Below, piece by piece: positions 44,930-59,000 of a DNA stretch of 64,000 bases. The notes beneath the pieces were generated by a model. That model ran no database searches. It was not told the DNA's origin and saw only the letters and a list, made by a program, of their open reading frames with translations. This DNA comes from Cladopsammia gracilis (Eukaryota; Cnidaria; Anthozoa; Scleractinia; Dendrophylliidae): NCBI GenBank assembly GCA_022457155.1, contig JAJGOT010000132.1, positions 384,501-448,500 on the forward strand. The letters are read 5' to 3'. Position numbers and translations under genes: made by a program. The first letter of the stretch is position 1. The number at the start of each line of letters is the position of its first letter.

Positions 44930-45190
44930 GCATACGATACATTTATTAGTGTCATTAGTCCCTAGGCTCCCTGAAATGGTTTTCAGGACTAATTTACGGT
45001 GTAAAATATAGATTAAAACATGTACAATGCATTACAGTTACGTAGGAAAAAGAATAAAAGGGAAAAAATAATTAATCCTTCAGCCATCCGGTCTTGAAAG
45101 TAGAATGTTTTTTTTAGGCTGTTCTTAAAGTTATTCAAACATTTCACGGAGCCAGCTCCATAGTTTGGTGTCCCTGTATAATCAATGGGC
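44930..45190 (-). mobile_element. LINE-like 3' end fragment (copy 2)
   Basis: Same family as 24480-24740. The minus strand reads FKNSLKKTFYFQD. Confidence 0.45.
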
Positions 45191-45598
45191 TAGTCATCTC
45201 GTGCTGATACGAAAGAAGATAAGATTATTTTTCAGCAGTTTTCCTTAATTTTTTTCAAACTTTTGATATTAATCCTTTTTCTTCGATAAAATATCCGTTG
45301 TTCAGCCAACACGGTATCCACAGTTAACACTTCTAAGCGGGGCGAGCAGCGGGCAGCGATTTGTTGAGCGAATAAGCCTAAAAACAAAGAACTAACTTTT
45401 CCATTTTAATTCCATTTGCAGTTTGCAAATACTGGAAGCGTATTCAGTTTACAAATAACAAAACATTTTAGCGTGACATAAATATCATTGTCTGAAACGA
45501 GACCATGATTTTTTCCTCCTTGCTCGCATATCATGGCATATATGTCTTCAGCTACACATCAGAAGGTGAATTGTTAGCCTAAACTATGATTTGCTTAC

Positions 45599-45645
45599 CT
45601 GTAAATACCAGAACCGAACCTTGATCTAAGCTGGTTGGGCGATAT
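45599..45645 (-). other. Second copy of the putative 5' exon and donor (alternative first exon?)
   Basis: The same CTGGTATTTACAG|GTAAGCA donor, with similar upstream (GATC-AAG-TTCGG) and downstream (AATCATAGTTTAGG) sequence, recurs 1.9 kb further from the gene B start. It could be an alternative promoter exon of gene B or a leftover of a local duplication. Confidence 0.35.
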
Positions 45646-45742
45646 TGACACAGGAACTTGTAATCACTCAATTTCCGCCCTACCCATGCATTAACAATAA
45701 AGGGTCATGTGGATTTACATTCCAACACATCAAAGCTCCGCG

Positions 45743-45807
45743 TAGCCTGTGACAGCCGCTTCCTCCCCTCAGAAAAAAATCGGGGAGGAAGCGGCTGTCA
45801 CAGGCTA
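45743..45807. mobile_element. 65-bp TAGCCTG palindrome with 9-bp TSD
   Basis: TAGCCTGTGACAGCCGCTTCC and complement. AGCTCCGCG / AGCTCCGCT at 45734-45742 and 45808-45816 (8 of 9). Confidence 0.75.
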
Positions 45808-45816
45808 AGCTCCGCT

Positions 45817-45975
45817 TAGTCCCTCTTTTTTTCCTCAGGGATAGTAGAGCGAGCGAAACGCGAGCACGCGTGAAAATCACTCCCGCCGAACTTCTCGCCT
45901 TTCTCGCGTGGCGTGATTTTCACGCGCGATCGCGTTTCGCTCGCTCTACTAACCCAGAGGAAAAAGGAGGGACTA
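45817..45975. mobile_element. TAGTCCCTC palindrome abutting the previous element
   Basis: TAGTCCCTC...GTAGAGCGAGCGAAACGCG pairs with CGCGTTTCGCTCGCTCTAC...GAGGGACTA. Confidence 0.7.
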
Positions 45976-46138
45976 CTCGTAGTCTACTCCGCGTCCTAAT
46001 ATATATCAGTGAGTCTGCCTTCTATTGAAAGCCTTGTTTTCAATCTGAAGGTTGTTCTCAGTGTCTCCATGATCCAGTTTGATACACAGGCGACTCGATC
46101 ACCGGACTCGATCAAGCTCACCAACTCGACCACAGGGC

Positions 46139-46403
46139 GCCCATACAATCTGTTTGTGTAACATAATGACCGTTAGTAATTTTATAGGAAATGTATGGGA
46201 TTTACCTAAATTTCATATTATAGCGACGTATCGCCAAAAGGACGACAACACACAACAAATAAGGTAATTTAACGTTTATTTGGCGTTGATCAGTACATAC
46301 ATTTGGCGATACGTCGCTATAATATGAAATTTAGGTAAATCCCGTACATTTCCTATAAAATTACTAACGGTCATTATGTTACATAAACAGATTGTATGGG
46401 CTC
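46139..46403. mobile_element. Fold-back element ending 47 bp upstream of the gene C start codon
   Basis: Arms of about 95 bp (CCATACAATCTGTTT...CGACGTATCGCC) at 46142-46236 and 46303-46400. Ends share GGGAGCCCA and GTAACATAAT with the large element at 49769-52344. It must supply much of gene C's 5' UTR or promoter-proximal DNA. Confidence 0.75.
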
Positions 46404-46450
46404 CCTGTGGTTCAAAGCAAAGAGAAAAGAAAACAAGTCAGTTCCGCACC

Positions 46451-46526
46451 ATGTTCCTGTCGTTAAAAGCGTTGTTAACAGCTTTTCTGGTTTTGATGCT
46501 CATCAGAGAATCAATCTCGTGCTCAG
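46451..46526 (+). CDS. Gene C exon 1: signal peptide
   Basis: ATG 46451 follows GTTCCGCACC (C at -3, a weak Kozak match). It encodes MFLSLKALLTAFLVLMLIRES and ends TCGTGCTCAG|GTAAATG in phase 1. An in-frame ATG at 46376 would add 25 polar residues read out of a palindromic transposon that ends at 46403, so the inner ATG, directly before the hydrophobic core, is preferred. Confidence 0.75.
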
Positions 46527-49500
46527 GTAAATGCTTTGGCAACTTTCTTTGCAAGTTTATTTTTTTAATATGACTTTTAACCATTTAGCATGCTCGACAA
46601 CTGATTTAATATCCTTCTGATCGAGACCTCATTTGTAGTGTCCTACCCTTAGTTAGACCTCTGAATAGTCGAGCGGGCGAGCAAATTATGGCGATTGACC
46701 AAGCGAACGGAAAGTCTAACCAAGCTTGTTTTCGAGATTAGCTCGCCCGCTCGACTGACTGAGAAGGGACAACTGTAGCAGTCTTACACTCAGTAAGCAT
46801 TGGTGACCAATACTTAGCTCCCACGAACCGAGTCAAAGCTCGTTTGTAAGGGACCAACTCGAGAATTCGAAATAGCGGTCGTAACGAGAGCTGGTCGTTG
46901 AACGAGAATGAGCCCTCGTAAACGCTTAAAGACCTTAAAAGCTGATTTTGTTTAACTTTTCCTCACGAATTTTAATTGTTTTAAGTGTGAAGTGCATTGC
47001 ACAATATTAAGCGCGTAGTCGGAAATTGATCAGACAACTTCTTTGGCACGGGCATCCGTCAAAACATCCGATTTGGTGCCTCCAAGCTGGCATATTGTAA
47101 ATTATGGACTGGACTGGATTTGTACAGCATGGACTGAATTTGTAAACATGGACTGAAATTGTAAAACGAGGATTTGTAAAACATGGATTTGTTAAACATG
47201 GATTTGTAAAACGAAAACAAAAACTCCAGTTCATGTTTTACAAATCCAGTCCAGGCCATGTTTTACAATATGCTTTTCAAGGTCTTCCAAGCTATTAAGG
47301 TCGCGGGGGATACCTGGCCATGAATAAATTCATAAGGCAAAATTGTAGCAGGGGTGCCACTTTGAAAAACGTTATATCGTGAACGTTTGGAAGCCGATTT
47401 CGCCAAAATTTAACAGAGATATTTGCGAATAATGGAAGCGCATAAGGATTGTTTTTTATTGAAGAGATCGCGCTTTGCGGCAATGCTATAAGCGACCAAA
47501 GTTATGTTTTTTAAAAACGTGCTTTTGTGTCCAAGTTTGCTCCTCGAGAAGAACAAAAAGCAAGTTGATTTCACCGCTCACTGGTCCGTCAAAACGTCGA
47601 TTGTGTCATATCTGACTCAGATTTTTTTTATTTCAACTTCAATTAAAAGTTATTAGCTTTTAAAGGAGTAAAATTGTCCATGTTAGAATTTGAAGCCTCA
47701 TATCTTCCCTTTGAAAACCTATTTTAAAATTTTGAGTCAGATATGACAATCTACAACACACCTAGTTTACCTTCCTGCAGTTTCAACTCATGAAATTCTC
47801 TATCCCCGCTGAATTCTTGGACACAAAATTGCTTATTTTTACGCTTTCGAAAGCTTCCCGAGCAAACGCGAATGCAAAATATATATATTTATGGTAATTT
47901 TGCTAATTTTAATCCACGGGTCGCTATTGTTAACACTTCATGCAGAAAGATGGCTGTGTTTTCACGAGGCGGTTTTTCTCGCTTAACATTCCTGTAGGTA
48001 ATTTGTTTACTGACCGCGTTAAGCAGCTTAAAAAATTTATGCGTTTTCACGGACAGAACTTTATTCATTTTTCTTATACCATGCGCGATATATTTTCTTT
48101 TGTTAAAACAATAGAAAATTAGAACACAAAAGAACGACAATACAATGCCCTTCTTTGTTGTTTAATTGCCGACAAGCTTAAGCCACCTTGTTTGGTGGCT
48201 TAAATTTAATGAGAATTCTATTGTAGTTCGCCGACTCGCTTAACTTTAAGCGAGTTGGACAAGCAACTGTTTTCACGAGATTTCCGACTGTCACTCGCTC
48301 AGCGACTTGAAAAATCGCTCGTGAAAACACGGCCAATGTATTTTACCAGACAGCGCTTTGCACGTGCAATTATTGGTGCAGAAACATTACAGAACCTGTT
48401 CGTGAATATTTCGCGCATTTTCGGTATCAACCGTCGCACTTCGTGCATACTCTTTTCATAAATGCATACTGATGAGCGGAACCTGTCCCCCGCGACCTTA
48501 AAGTAAAACAGTACCTCCGGAAGTTTCAGCTGTAAAGCTTCCCTTTGAGTGGACAGCGCGGAACAGTTTCTCTTCTCTGCTAATCACACTGCTAATGACA
48601 TGCAGCTAATCCTTTACGAAATTTTTTTCTCTAACCGACACTCAATACGTAAGGCCAAAGAAGTATTTTTTAATTTCAAAAGGCAGAGCACTTGTACCTC
48701 ATGGCCTCAACTAACATTAGCGAAGAAGCATACTGATTATTCATTTTTGTATTATTTTCCTTTCATTGTTTTCTGTACAAGGTATACTTTTCGTTCAGCA
48801 AGTTTTATTTCTGTCTATCGTTATTTTTCTAGGCGGAGACCTACGTATTTCCGTTGTTACGTAAACAAGTCGGCATATTGTAAAATTTAGACTGGACTGG
48901 ATTTGTAAAACATGGATTTGTAAAACTAGGATTTGTAAAACATGGACTTGCAAAACATGGATTTGTAAAACATCGATTGGAAAGAAAAAAGACAAGCAAA
49001 AGACAAACCAAACAAAAACAATTTTATTTGTTTGATTCTTATGTCTCACAGTTTACTTTATTGTCCTTTTCCGCCCATTATAAAGTTATTCGAGGCAAAT
49101 AATTGTATACATAATTAACGCTTTTATTTTCTCTCATTTCGTTTGTACCGCGACCTAAATTTTTTCTACCTGAATAAATCATAATTTACCGTATGTCAAG
49201 CGTTTATTGCAACAAAACATGATTCATGGTTGAACATGTATGAAATCTAAAAATATTTTGCAATTTCCTAAACTTTTTAAAAAAAAATTCATCGACCGTA
49301 GTACGATTAGTCATTCTGATTGCCGTCATGATGGTACACCACATGCTGAATGAACCTTCACTGGGCCCCGAAACGCTTTCACAAACCTTTTTCTGGAAGA
49401 GGTGCTTGCTCGGTTCCCTTCTTAATTATTTTGCGTCTTTACTGGCTAGATTTATGCCCATAATCTTAACGCGTTTTGTCTATCGATCTAACATCCTTAG

Positions 49501-52500
49501 TAAGGAAAATGATGAATTGGAATCGAGAGTTATAAAAAGTTAAATAAACAAACAACAATAACAACAACAATTGTAAATGTGGCTCTGGCCACCTCGCTGA
49601 ACCTAATTCTCTTCAACTCTAGATTTTAATAAAGTGGCGATAGTCATAACACGACCACCAATGTTTGTTTCGACGCAAAATATATACCGTTTTGATGGCT
49701 GAGAGTATGTTAGAACAAGCCAGCTACGAAATAAAAATTGTAAACTGAATTAAAATGGCATAATAGAGCACAGGGAGCCCAAACGCTTTATCGGCTGTAA
49801 CATAATCATTTAATAAAATATTGTTATTTACCTGTTTTCCTGTGTCTTTTTGAGTCGTTTTGGAAAGGATTTGAATCAGAACGGAGACGGTTGACCTTGC
49901 ACGTTTCAAATATTATCTTGTCTGCCGACGACGCGCCTATTACGTCTCAAGTTTCCATTATTATTAACTCGAGCTCCCATTATTATTAACTATAAACTCT
50001 CCTCGGGGGAGAATCTCGGATTTCAATTTAACGGCCGCGAGAAAAGAGACAATAACAATAAAACCACTTTGATGAAATCACTTCCGGTCAAGTCAAGTGT
50101 AGTCACAGATCGGACGAAAAGCCGCATCTAAAAACAACCCAAAACTAAGCGGGAAAACGGGCGTCCCAACAAACAAATCATGCCTAACATGATTATTCAC
50201 CCTTTAATTAATCGAGGTGTGAAGTTCTAGCCGAAATTGATCAGTAACAAGAGAATTATGCTTCAAAATAAAACACAGGGAGCAGAGGAGCCAAATTTGA
50301 CCTTAACGTGTTCGATCTTCGATCTGTTGTTTACGAGTCTGTTTTTCGCCCCAGCGGGACCCCAAGCGTAATCGGAGCTTTCCGTTGGGTAACCGCAGAT
50401 TGCTGACGCTTTCCGGAAAGCGCCGATTACGCTTGGGGTCCCGCTGGGGGAAAAACTTGAAAACAACAGATCGAATAACGCAAGACACAGCGCGCGTTTT
50501 AAGCTCAAAGATCGAACGCGTATTAGGTCAAATTTGGCTCCTCTGCTCTCTGTGAATAAAACTGCCCTCATTTTAGTTTCATCCCTTTCTCTCTTTCTCT
50601 CTTTCTGGAGAGTTAATAGTTAATAACTAGTAGTAATCATAGATTATAGTGCGTCTCCTTATCCCGTGGCACCTCGTTTTGACCTATTACCTGAGTTTCA
50701 TGAATTAATTCAGCCACTGTTTAAAAGGGCCATGTCGCGAGATATGTCACGCAGGCAAAAACGTCTGGCCGACATCAAACAAATTCACGCTATCGCCGTG
50801 GGATCGGGCAAAATCCTGCCGTGCTGTGTACTCCGAAAGGTCTCAGATTTTTCCGACATATAAGTAGTATATTTGTCTTGATTTCATTTCGGTTATTTCT
50901 CCGATTCTGAAATCATACTCCTCAGTACATGTACTAATACCGGAACCGGAAATGAGAAATTTCTGAGAAAGCCTGAAAAAGTGCTCCCGTGATAAACTTC
51001 TTGGACACCACGCTAATGGAGCATGAAATCGACGATTAAGTCACGCAATATTCAACGTGAATTTCGCAGGATTTTTCGGATAAAATTACAACTACCAGTT
51101 GCAAGTAAGACACAAGACTGTTGAATATAATTCCTTTATTAACTAGAAAAAATTTTTGTCACAACTGCGAAATCTGCGTTCGCCTGGCACGGCCGGTCAG
51201 TGAATTATTGCTACAAGACTTACAGCAAATTGCACCGTACCGTAGAACATCGTGAAGAACGACGTCAGTATTTAGGTGAAAGCTTCCCAAATCAGGCAGA
51301 GAACCACAGCAAAATCAAAATAGAACATTTAAAACATACCAGAACGGTAGCGAGGAAATTCTGACAACTTCTTGCTTGATTCCAAAGAGACCCAACAACT
51401 TTAATACTTGGTCCGAAGAAGAACCTTCGTCCAATTTTTCCACTGCGTACTTTTAGTAGGCATTGAAATATTGAGCCGTACGATTCCAAAATCGGGAAAA
51501 TATCCGAAACTAAATCAAGACAAATAGATTATTCACATGTGACAATTCGGAACCCCAGCTTCCCAGTATAATGCCTGATTTCCACGCGCTGGGACAGTAA
51601 GTAAAGTCGCACGCGAGCCAGATAGCCCACACGGCCGGAGCTTAACCCGGTTTCTGTAGCATGAAGCGACTAGGAATATTGCTACTCCCCCCTGGATGGG
51701 ATGCTAGTCCATCGCAGGGTTACCCCCAGCATTTTGTCGCCGGTACCCATTTATACACCTGGGTGGAGAGAGACAGTGTGGAGTAACGTTTCTTGTCTAA
51801 GGAAACAACACGACGACAGAGACCAGGCTTCGAAGCACCGTGTCTCCACTCGCGCTGGGACAGTGCTGGATACTATTATATTGTGACGTTTCAAGATGGC
51901 GCAGATTTGGTACCGACACTTTTCTCGATTCGTTCCGCCTAGCCGACAAGATTAGGAAGCGTCTCCTTCGTCGACGCAATAATAAGAACTATGGCAACTT
52001 GAGACGTAATAGGCGCGTCGTATTTACGAAGCGGCAGACAAGATAATATTTGAAACGTGCAAGGTCAACCGTCTTCGCTCTGATTCAAATCCCTTCCAAA
52101 ACGACTAAAAAAGACACAGGAAAACAGGTAAACTAGAAATACGTGTCTCGCAGAACCTCGCGAAGCTCGGGGGAGGATGCACTGCAAAATTTTAGCGATG
52201 TGGGCCTTTTTGAAGTTTGTGAGTGCTATCTCCTAAAATTAACCTGTTCCCTTTACATACTTCTGTAGCTGTTGTTCTATGTACTATAACAATATTTTAT
52301 TAAACGATTATGTTACAGCCGATAAAGCGTTTGGGCTCCCTGTGAACCAACTGAGTCCTTTCAATACACGCACGTTAGATCTTGTCACCAGCCGGGAGTC
52401 ATAAAAGGTTTTGTCAAAGTAGAGGCCCTGAGACTCTTCAGAACGAACTCCTCAAAGGAAAGTTTCGAGGAAAACATCAATAAATTCAAACAAAACCTAT

Positions 52501-55500
52501 GGACGCTACCCAAACAATCTGACCGAGAAAGTGCTTTCAGAAATAAAATTCTTTCACAGAAAGTCAGCTCTCAAAGACAAAACAAAAGCGCGCAAAGAAT
52601 TACCCTTTGTAACACAATTCAGGCATGTGTGCCTAACGTAAAACATCCTCATGGACAAATGGCATCTAATCACAACCTTTGCTAAGACAAATCTATGAAG
52701 AGCGTCCCCTTATTTCATACAAGAAGGGTAGATCTTTAAAGATATGCTGGTCAGGGCTAAACTTTAAAAGTCAAACCAGCAAAAACCGAGTGAACAAAGG
52801 TCATAACAACCACACCACGCGCTAGTTGGATTTGTCAGTACCTGTCATGATCAACACCAGGAGGAAAGAAAAGAAAAGAAACGAAGAACCTGAGTTGTGA
52901 TGCATGAGAAATTGTTATCTCTTTTGCCACAAACGATATCAATTACCAGTGTTGCCATGCAATTTTAGTATAAGATATAATCTGTGACAACATCCGGAGG
53001 ACAGAAAAGAATAAAATTAAAAAAGTCGAAAGGATGCTTTTTGTTTTCGTTTTACAAAATCCATGTTTTACAAGACCATGTTTTAAAATCCATGTCTTAC
53101 AAATCCCTGTTTTACATATCTAGTCCAGTCCTTGTTTTTACGTGTCAACTATATAAAAAAAGCCAATGTAAATTTTACCTCATTGTACCTGAAGAAGGCT
53201 GGATTGGCCAGCCGAAATATATAGTACACCTTTAAAAATTGTACCTACATTGTATAGGTCTTTGCTTCTATACTATATTTTCACTTGTTAAACACCGATC
53301 AGATCAATATTTAGAGAACGGACCTCTGGATCCCGAGGCGGGGGGACTGTCATAATAATAAAAATGATGGGGGTGCTCGTCGTACCTTTTAGGGATCAAA
53401 ATCTATAGATTGGTACCGCTTAGAGTGCTAAAAGCTAAAATGACCACCGTTAGAATTGTCGCGGTACCTTTTAGGGTATAAAGCCGAAAAATATGACAGA
53501 ATATGACATATGTTGTTTAAGAGTTGGGACCTCTTAGAGGTAAAAATCCATTTGAACCACACCTATTAAGACTCCTATTAAATGTGGTTCTGGTGCTTTG
53601 AACATTTTCGACGAGCACCCCCGTCATTTTTATATGGGAGTCCCCCCCCTCCCTCCCCGTCCCCCCCATACGAGCTCTGAAACCAGGGTGTCTATATGAT
53701 CGCTACGATCGCTGAACGTTTTCTTCAACGATAGCAACGATTGTAGCGATCATACGGAAACCACGTCAACAGTGTACTGTTATGTAGTATACTGTATGGT
53801 TATAATCCTGAAGACAAAATACCCGCATTTTCAACCACTACATTCTTTTCGGCAAAAGACGCATTTTTCTACAAAATGGGTGTTAAAATCTCCTACCCTT
53901 GTCCAGTTTTTCTATTTTGTTAAGAACAAGATCATCGTACAATTTCGTACAAGGAGCCATACTTCATTCCAAGGGTCAAGCCGTTCTATTCCGTATGGAG
54001 AACTCTCCTTTGTTTATTATTAGAGATAAAAGTCTTAGCAAATGTCTAGTATTTGTATATGACTGTGTGTCTGTAATGCAATGTAAACCATAGTGCTGAC
54101 GAAAGGTCACTAATAAAAGCAGAACCCTAGTTGGTGTCTAGTTTTAAATAATTATAGACGAAGAACACGTTTGATAATATGTCAGTGTAAACTATGTAAA
54201 TAAATTCATATGAACTGCGTAGAAAGAATTAAATAGAATGTGAAAACTGATCATCGCATATTCGGCTTCAGTGGAATATTGATTATGTTCAGGCAGACCT
54301 TTAAAATTGCCTCACATATCTTGGGGAAGAAGGGAGGGTGCGGTGGGGGGGGGAGCGATGTCACAGGAATTTGAATATCTTCATCGAAAAAGTCGATGCA
54401 AAATGCTAATTGGAGAAGATAAAATAGCCATTTTCGCGGTTAACCTTTCTAATTTGCATTACAATAAAAGTCAACGTGGTTGCGGGGCAATTTCGGGCAG
54501 AAACTACAAAACTGCCCGAAATTGCCTCGCAACCACGTTGATATTTATTGTAATGCAAATGAGAAAGGTTAACCGCGAAAAGGGCTATTGGTTGATGATG
54601 TTGTCACACTGTTTCTTTCGTGTTTGTTAAAACAGTACGGAAACGGAAATGAGCATTTAGGCGGGAATAAAAGCTTTCATTTGAATAGTTTTGGTATTTC
54701 ATTTATATCCACAGTTGTAGATGTTGTTGATAGAGAAATTTTAGCATCAGGAAAAATTTAGCCAAAACCGACTTCTTGGCTTTCAAAGTCACACTGAACT
54801 AATCTCTGAAACTTTCAGCATCATGCAGAGTTGACACAAACTTGCAAAACGCAAATACGCAACAGTTAAAGACATTGTTTAAATCATGCATCCTACAAAC
54901 GTTTATGCACAACGCCGGAACTCGCAGGCAACTTTGATCACTTACGAACTTGATTTCCGTTTGGTGATAACTTGCTCATCAGGACACATGTCACCCAAGC
55001 TCGCTATCAGATAACCGGGACTATGAGCGGTCAGTGTTACAAAGGGTTATAACGGTCTGTGTGGGAACGCAACGGTTTTGTTTCAAAAGGTAAAAATTCG
55101 AATGTTTTGTGAACAAAATTAACTTACCCTGTTGCTGTGTTGTATCCTTTTGTTGTTTGTCTGCTCCTCGTGTCGATTTAACGCGATTTCGCTGCTAAGA
55201 GAGAGACAACACCCAAATGACGATAACTCGCAAAAATTGCGTTAAATCGACCGAGCAAGTGCCGGAGTACATCAGAACATCGCTTCATTGAATAAATGTC
55301 TTCTGTTTTCTTTTCCAGTTCCTGAAATCCGTGTTAAGGAGAATGATTCAATGAATTATTATGTTAACGAAGGAATGGATATCAAACTTATTTGCTGGGT
55401 CCAACAAGGCCAGTCAAGAGCGAATCTATCCGTTTACTGGCAAAAGGACAACAAAACACTGCAACCAGCAGAACATCCTCGCATGAGGATTAAGCTTTTT

Positions 55501-55963
55501 AGAGGTTTAAAGATAAATAAGGCACGCAAAGAGGACGCAGGATTCTACACGTGTGTTGCCGAGAACGAGTGTGGCGGGAAAAACGCTCTTTTCATGCACC
55601 TGTTTGTTCGCGAAAGTAAGTACTTGGTAGTGTATATCTTAACTTAACGTGGTGTATGTTAAAACACTTATACAGTAGTATGAAGTATCGGCCGTCTCCT
55701 TACCATGTATATATCGTGTGGCGGTCCGGGTATTCACCTAAGGCGTGACGGCCGACATATAAAACTACTCGTCATTTCATAAGATCCTTTTAAAAGGTGT
55801 CTTTTTCTGTCTGTTTTGTTATTTATTAACAGATCGGTTTAATTTTTATCTACATAGGATAAGTACAACATCTTCAGTTTTGTTCATATGTAGTTGTCAA
55901 TTAACATATTTCTTTTTGGTTTGACTCATAGGTGATCCCATCAAGAATTCAACGCCAGGTAAG

Positions 55964-56013
<50 letters not shown>

Positions 56014-59000
56014 TTTATTTCACACAGAATTCAGAAAGTTTACACTTATTTACACTGAAGCTGTGCCTAATAATATAATACTAAAAATTAATAAATAATA
56101 CGAAATAATAAAATCTAAAATAGATTGTAACATTAAAATAGATTGTAACATTCTGTGAGTAGTATACAACAGTTCTGCAACCAGTAGTTAAATGTAAAAG
56201 AAGCAGTAGCATTTACAGATCGTAATAGACTTAATTACATTTCGTCTCGTTTTGTTAGCTGCCCCGAAGTTCACAATAAAAAATCACTGGCTGACGCGTT
56301 ACCTATTCGCTGTACCCGTCGGCAATTCAGTAAAACTGGACTGTTCCGCAGAAGGGTACCCCCGCCCCACCGTGAAATGGTATAAGGACGGAGCCCTGTT
56401 TCTGGAGAGAAAAGGAGGTGCCCAGGTCCGCCTCGGTCCGTGGTTGGTTATGAAGGACCTAGTACCGACAGACACTGGAAAGTACACGTGTAACGTCAGT
56501 AACATTCACGGATGGATCAATCATTCATACAAAGTTGATGTGCACGGTAAGATTTATTAGATTGAGGGAAAATTCCTACACGGCCAACAGGCAACCTGCA
56601 CCGCTAGTGCTTTACTCCAGTATCATATTACCCCCCCCCCCCCCCCCCTGAACCGGATGCTACTGACAATCTGATTTCTTGTTTGTTAACCCTAAGTTTT
56701 TGTCCGATTTTTTTTGTTTTAAGACCATATACTGTTAGCACGTGCCTTCTTTATTTGATGTTTGTTTATCTTTGGCACATATTTTGACAAAGCTTGGAGA
56801 GAATCGGTTCCTATGGTAACGAGATATGGCGTCATAAGTAGCATAAGATCAAGCCATTATTGGATAAAAATGCGTGTTTTTCACCTTTTTTGTGGAAAAA
56901 CCCAAAATGCTACCAAATGCAGCGAAATACTTATCATATCATATTTTACAACTTTAACGAAAAAAATATTTCAATTTTCGTTTTTTGTAGATAAATTTGA
57001 ATTTTAAGTAAAATCCAACATGGCGACCATCTTGTCTGCCATTTTTTCATTTTTGATGGCGTCACAGGCGCACCATAACCCATATTATTAATCGACGTCA
57101 TTTTACCTTATAAGGGAAAGAGAACGCGCAAAATATCCGAGCGTATTACACAGTAGATTTCCGTATTATACTCTAGCATCCCGGTTTCAAGACACAAGCT
57201 ATAATTATAAATACAACAATTTCAGTCGAATAATAAACCACTCATTCGATGGCTTAACAGATGATACGTGCGGAGATTTTACTCATTGTTCGCATACTAC
57301 ACAACTCGTAAAATATCCGCGCGTATTATATATACTTGTAGAGTACATCATAGGCTATCTTCTAGAGGTAAAATCTTTTCGAAATATTGCAACACGGGAT
57401 AAGTTTGCGTGTACACCCGAGGGTTAAGACTTCTCAGTTTCACCCGAATTTATACATCGGGGAGTGTGTTCTTAGGGACGGACCATTATTTTTTTGACGG
57501 GGGGGGGGGGGGGGGTTGGAAAATTTTGAAATAAATTGTTTGCAGAGGCTATAAACACTGAAATAAATTGTATGCAAGCAAAAAAAAAAAAACAAAAAAT
57601 TGTTTGCTGGAAGTATAGCAGTTGGACGGAGACACAAAATAAATTGTTTGCAGCAGGTGCCGCATATAAAAAAAATGTTTGCATGCGAAAATTTTCCAAA
57701 CCCTCCCCCCCCCCCCCCCCTCCCCCCGTCAAAAAAATAATGGTCCGTCCCTTACGGGAAGCAACATGACGGCAGAAAAAACTCGAATCGCCCGTGCGCG
57801 TACCACACCCGACACACTAAGGCGACAAGAGCTCAGCAAGTACAATCCATAATATACTGAGCATAAGCAAGTCATGAACTGTAAAGGGAAATAAAAATTT
57901 CTCAAACGTACGTCGTTGACTAAGATCTTATCAAGCATTAAGGTGGCTCGACTGGGTTTTTGAGTGACGATACCTTTTAACTTTGAGAAACTTGTGTACC
58001 ACCATAAACGATCCAACAGAAAATCGATTGCCACAGTTGTACTAGAGAAAGATTAAAGTTTCAGATGAGGTAAGATTTATCGAAATCGGAGTTGCCATAG
58101 TAACGTTATGACGTCATTCCCTGCTTTACATAATACCGAATTACTTGTTATCAAGAGATAATTTTGGAAAACGCTCTCTGGATCTTCGACCTGACGTACT
58201 TATCCTAAAGTCTGCAACATTTTAAAAATTTCTATGGAAGCGTTTTCGAGAAAATTTTGAGTGAAGTTTTAAGGTGTTTAAATATAACCAAAAACAAAAC
58301 AATTTTGAAATATTATTTAAAATTATGTCTACAAGGCTTGATGAAATAATATTTTGGTCTTAAATGAATTTTAGACCATCCAAATACCTTGAGTGAAAAT
58401 CTCAAGGAAATCACTCCGTTTGAATTTCAGAAATATTGGCTTGGATATGAACTGGCGTGGAGTGTTATTTCGCTTTTATATCAAAAATTGACCCTACACT
58501 TATTAAAATAGTCACGAATTAAAAAGCGATCGATGATTTTTTTTAAACTTAGTCCTTATGAAGATTAATTAATGTTTAATACAATCTCCAAGTTTCAAAT
58601 TCATTGAAACATTCTAAGGCTGTCAATTTTTAGCGCCAACTCGGGAAAATATTGAGCTTCATGGTTTTCGCGCTTGCGGCTTGTTGCCTCATTATGCATC
58701 TCCATTGTATCAAAACGCCTTGGAATTGTAACTTTCAGTACTTCAAAAACTCATTAATAATTCATAAGCATGTCAGCCAATCACACGACGCAAATCGATC
58801 ACGTGTATGAGCCTTTATACCTGGTAATCTACGGTCATTATGAAAAGCCTGGTGGCGGCTTTGATTTCAGTCACAGGGGAGTTCGGGGCTGAATGGGCAA
58901 ACAATGTAATTATCGCTGAATTTTTAATGAGAATGATTTTAAAATGACCATGATATTTATATCAAGATCACACGTAATCTTTATATAAAGATTACAGATA

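Larger units (their letters stand above)
49769..52344. mobile_element. 2.6-kb fold-back DNA element in gene C intron 1
   Basis: Left arm 49769-49957 (CACAGGGAGCCCAAACGC...ATTACGTCTCAAGTT) is the complement of 51993-52344, which carries an extra block of about 160 bp. No transposase-sized frame inside. It contains a nested palindrome (50274) and a SINE-like repeat (51590). I could not find a clear TSD. Confidence 0.75.

Noticed and set aside
50263..50571. 102-codon minus-strand frame
   Set aside because: Lies within a palindromic element and mirrors itself on the other strand.
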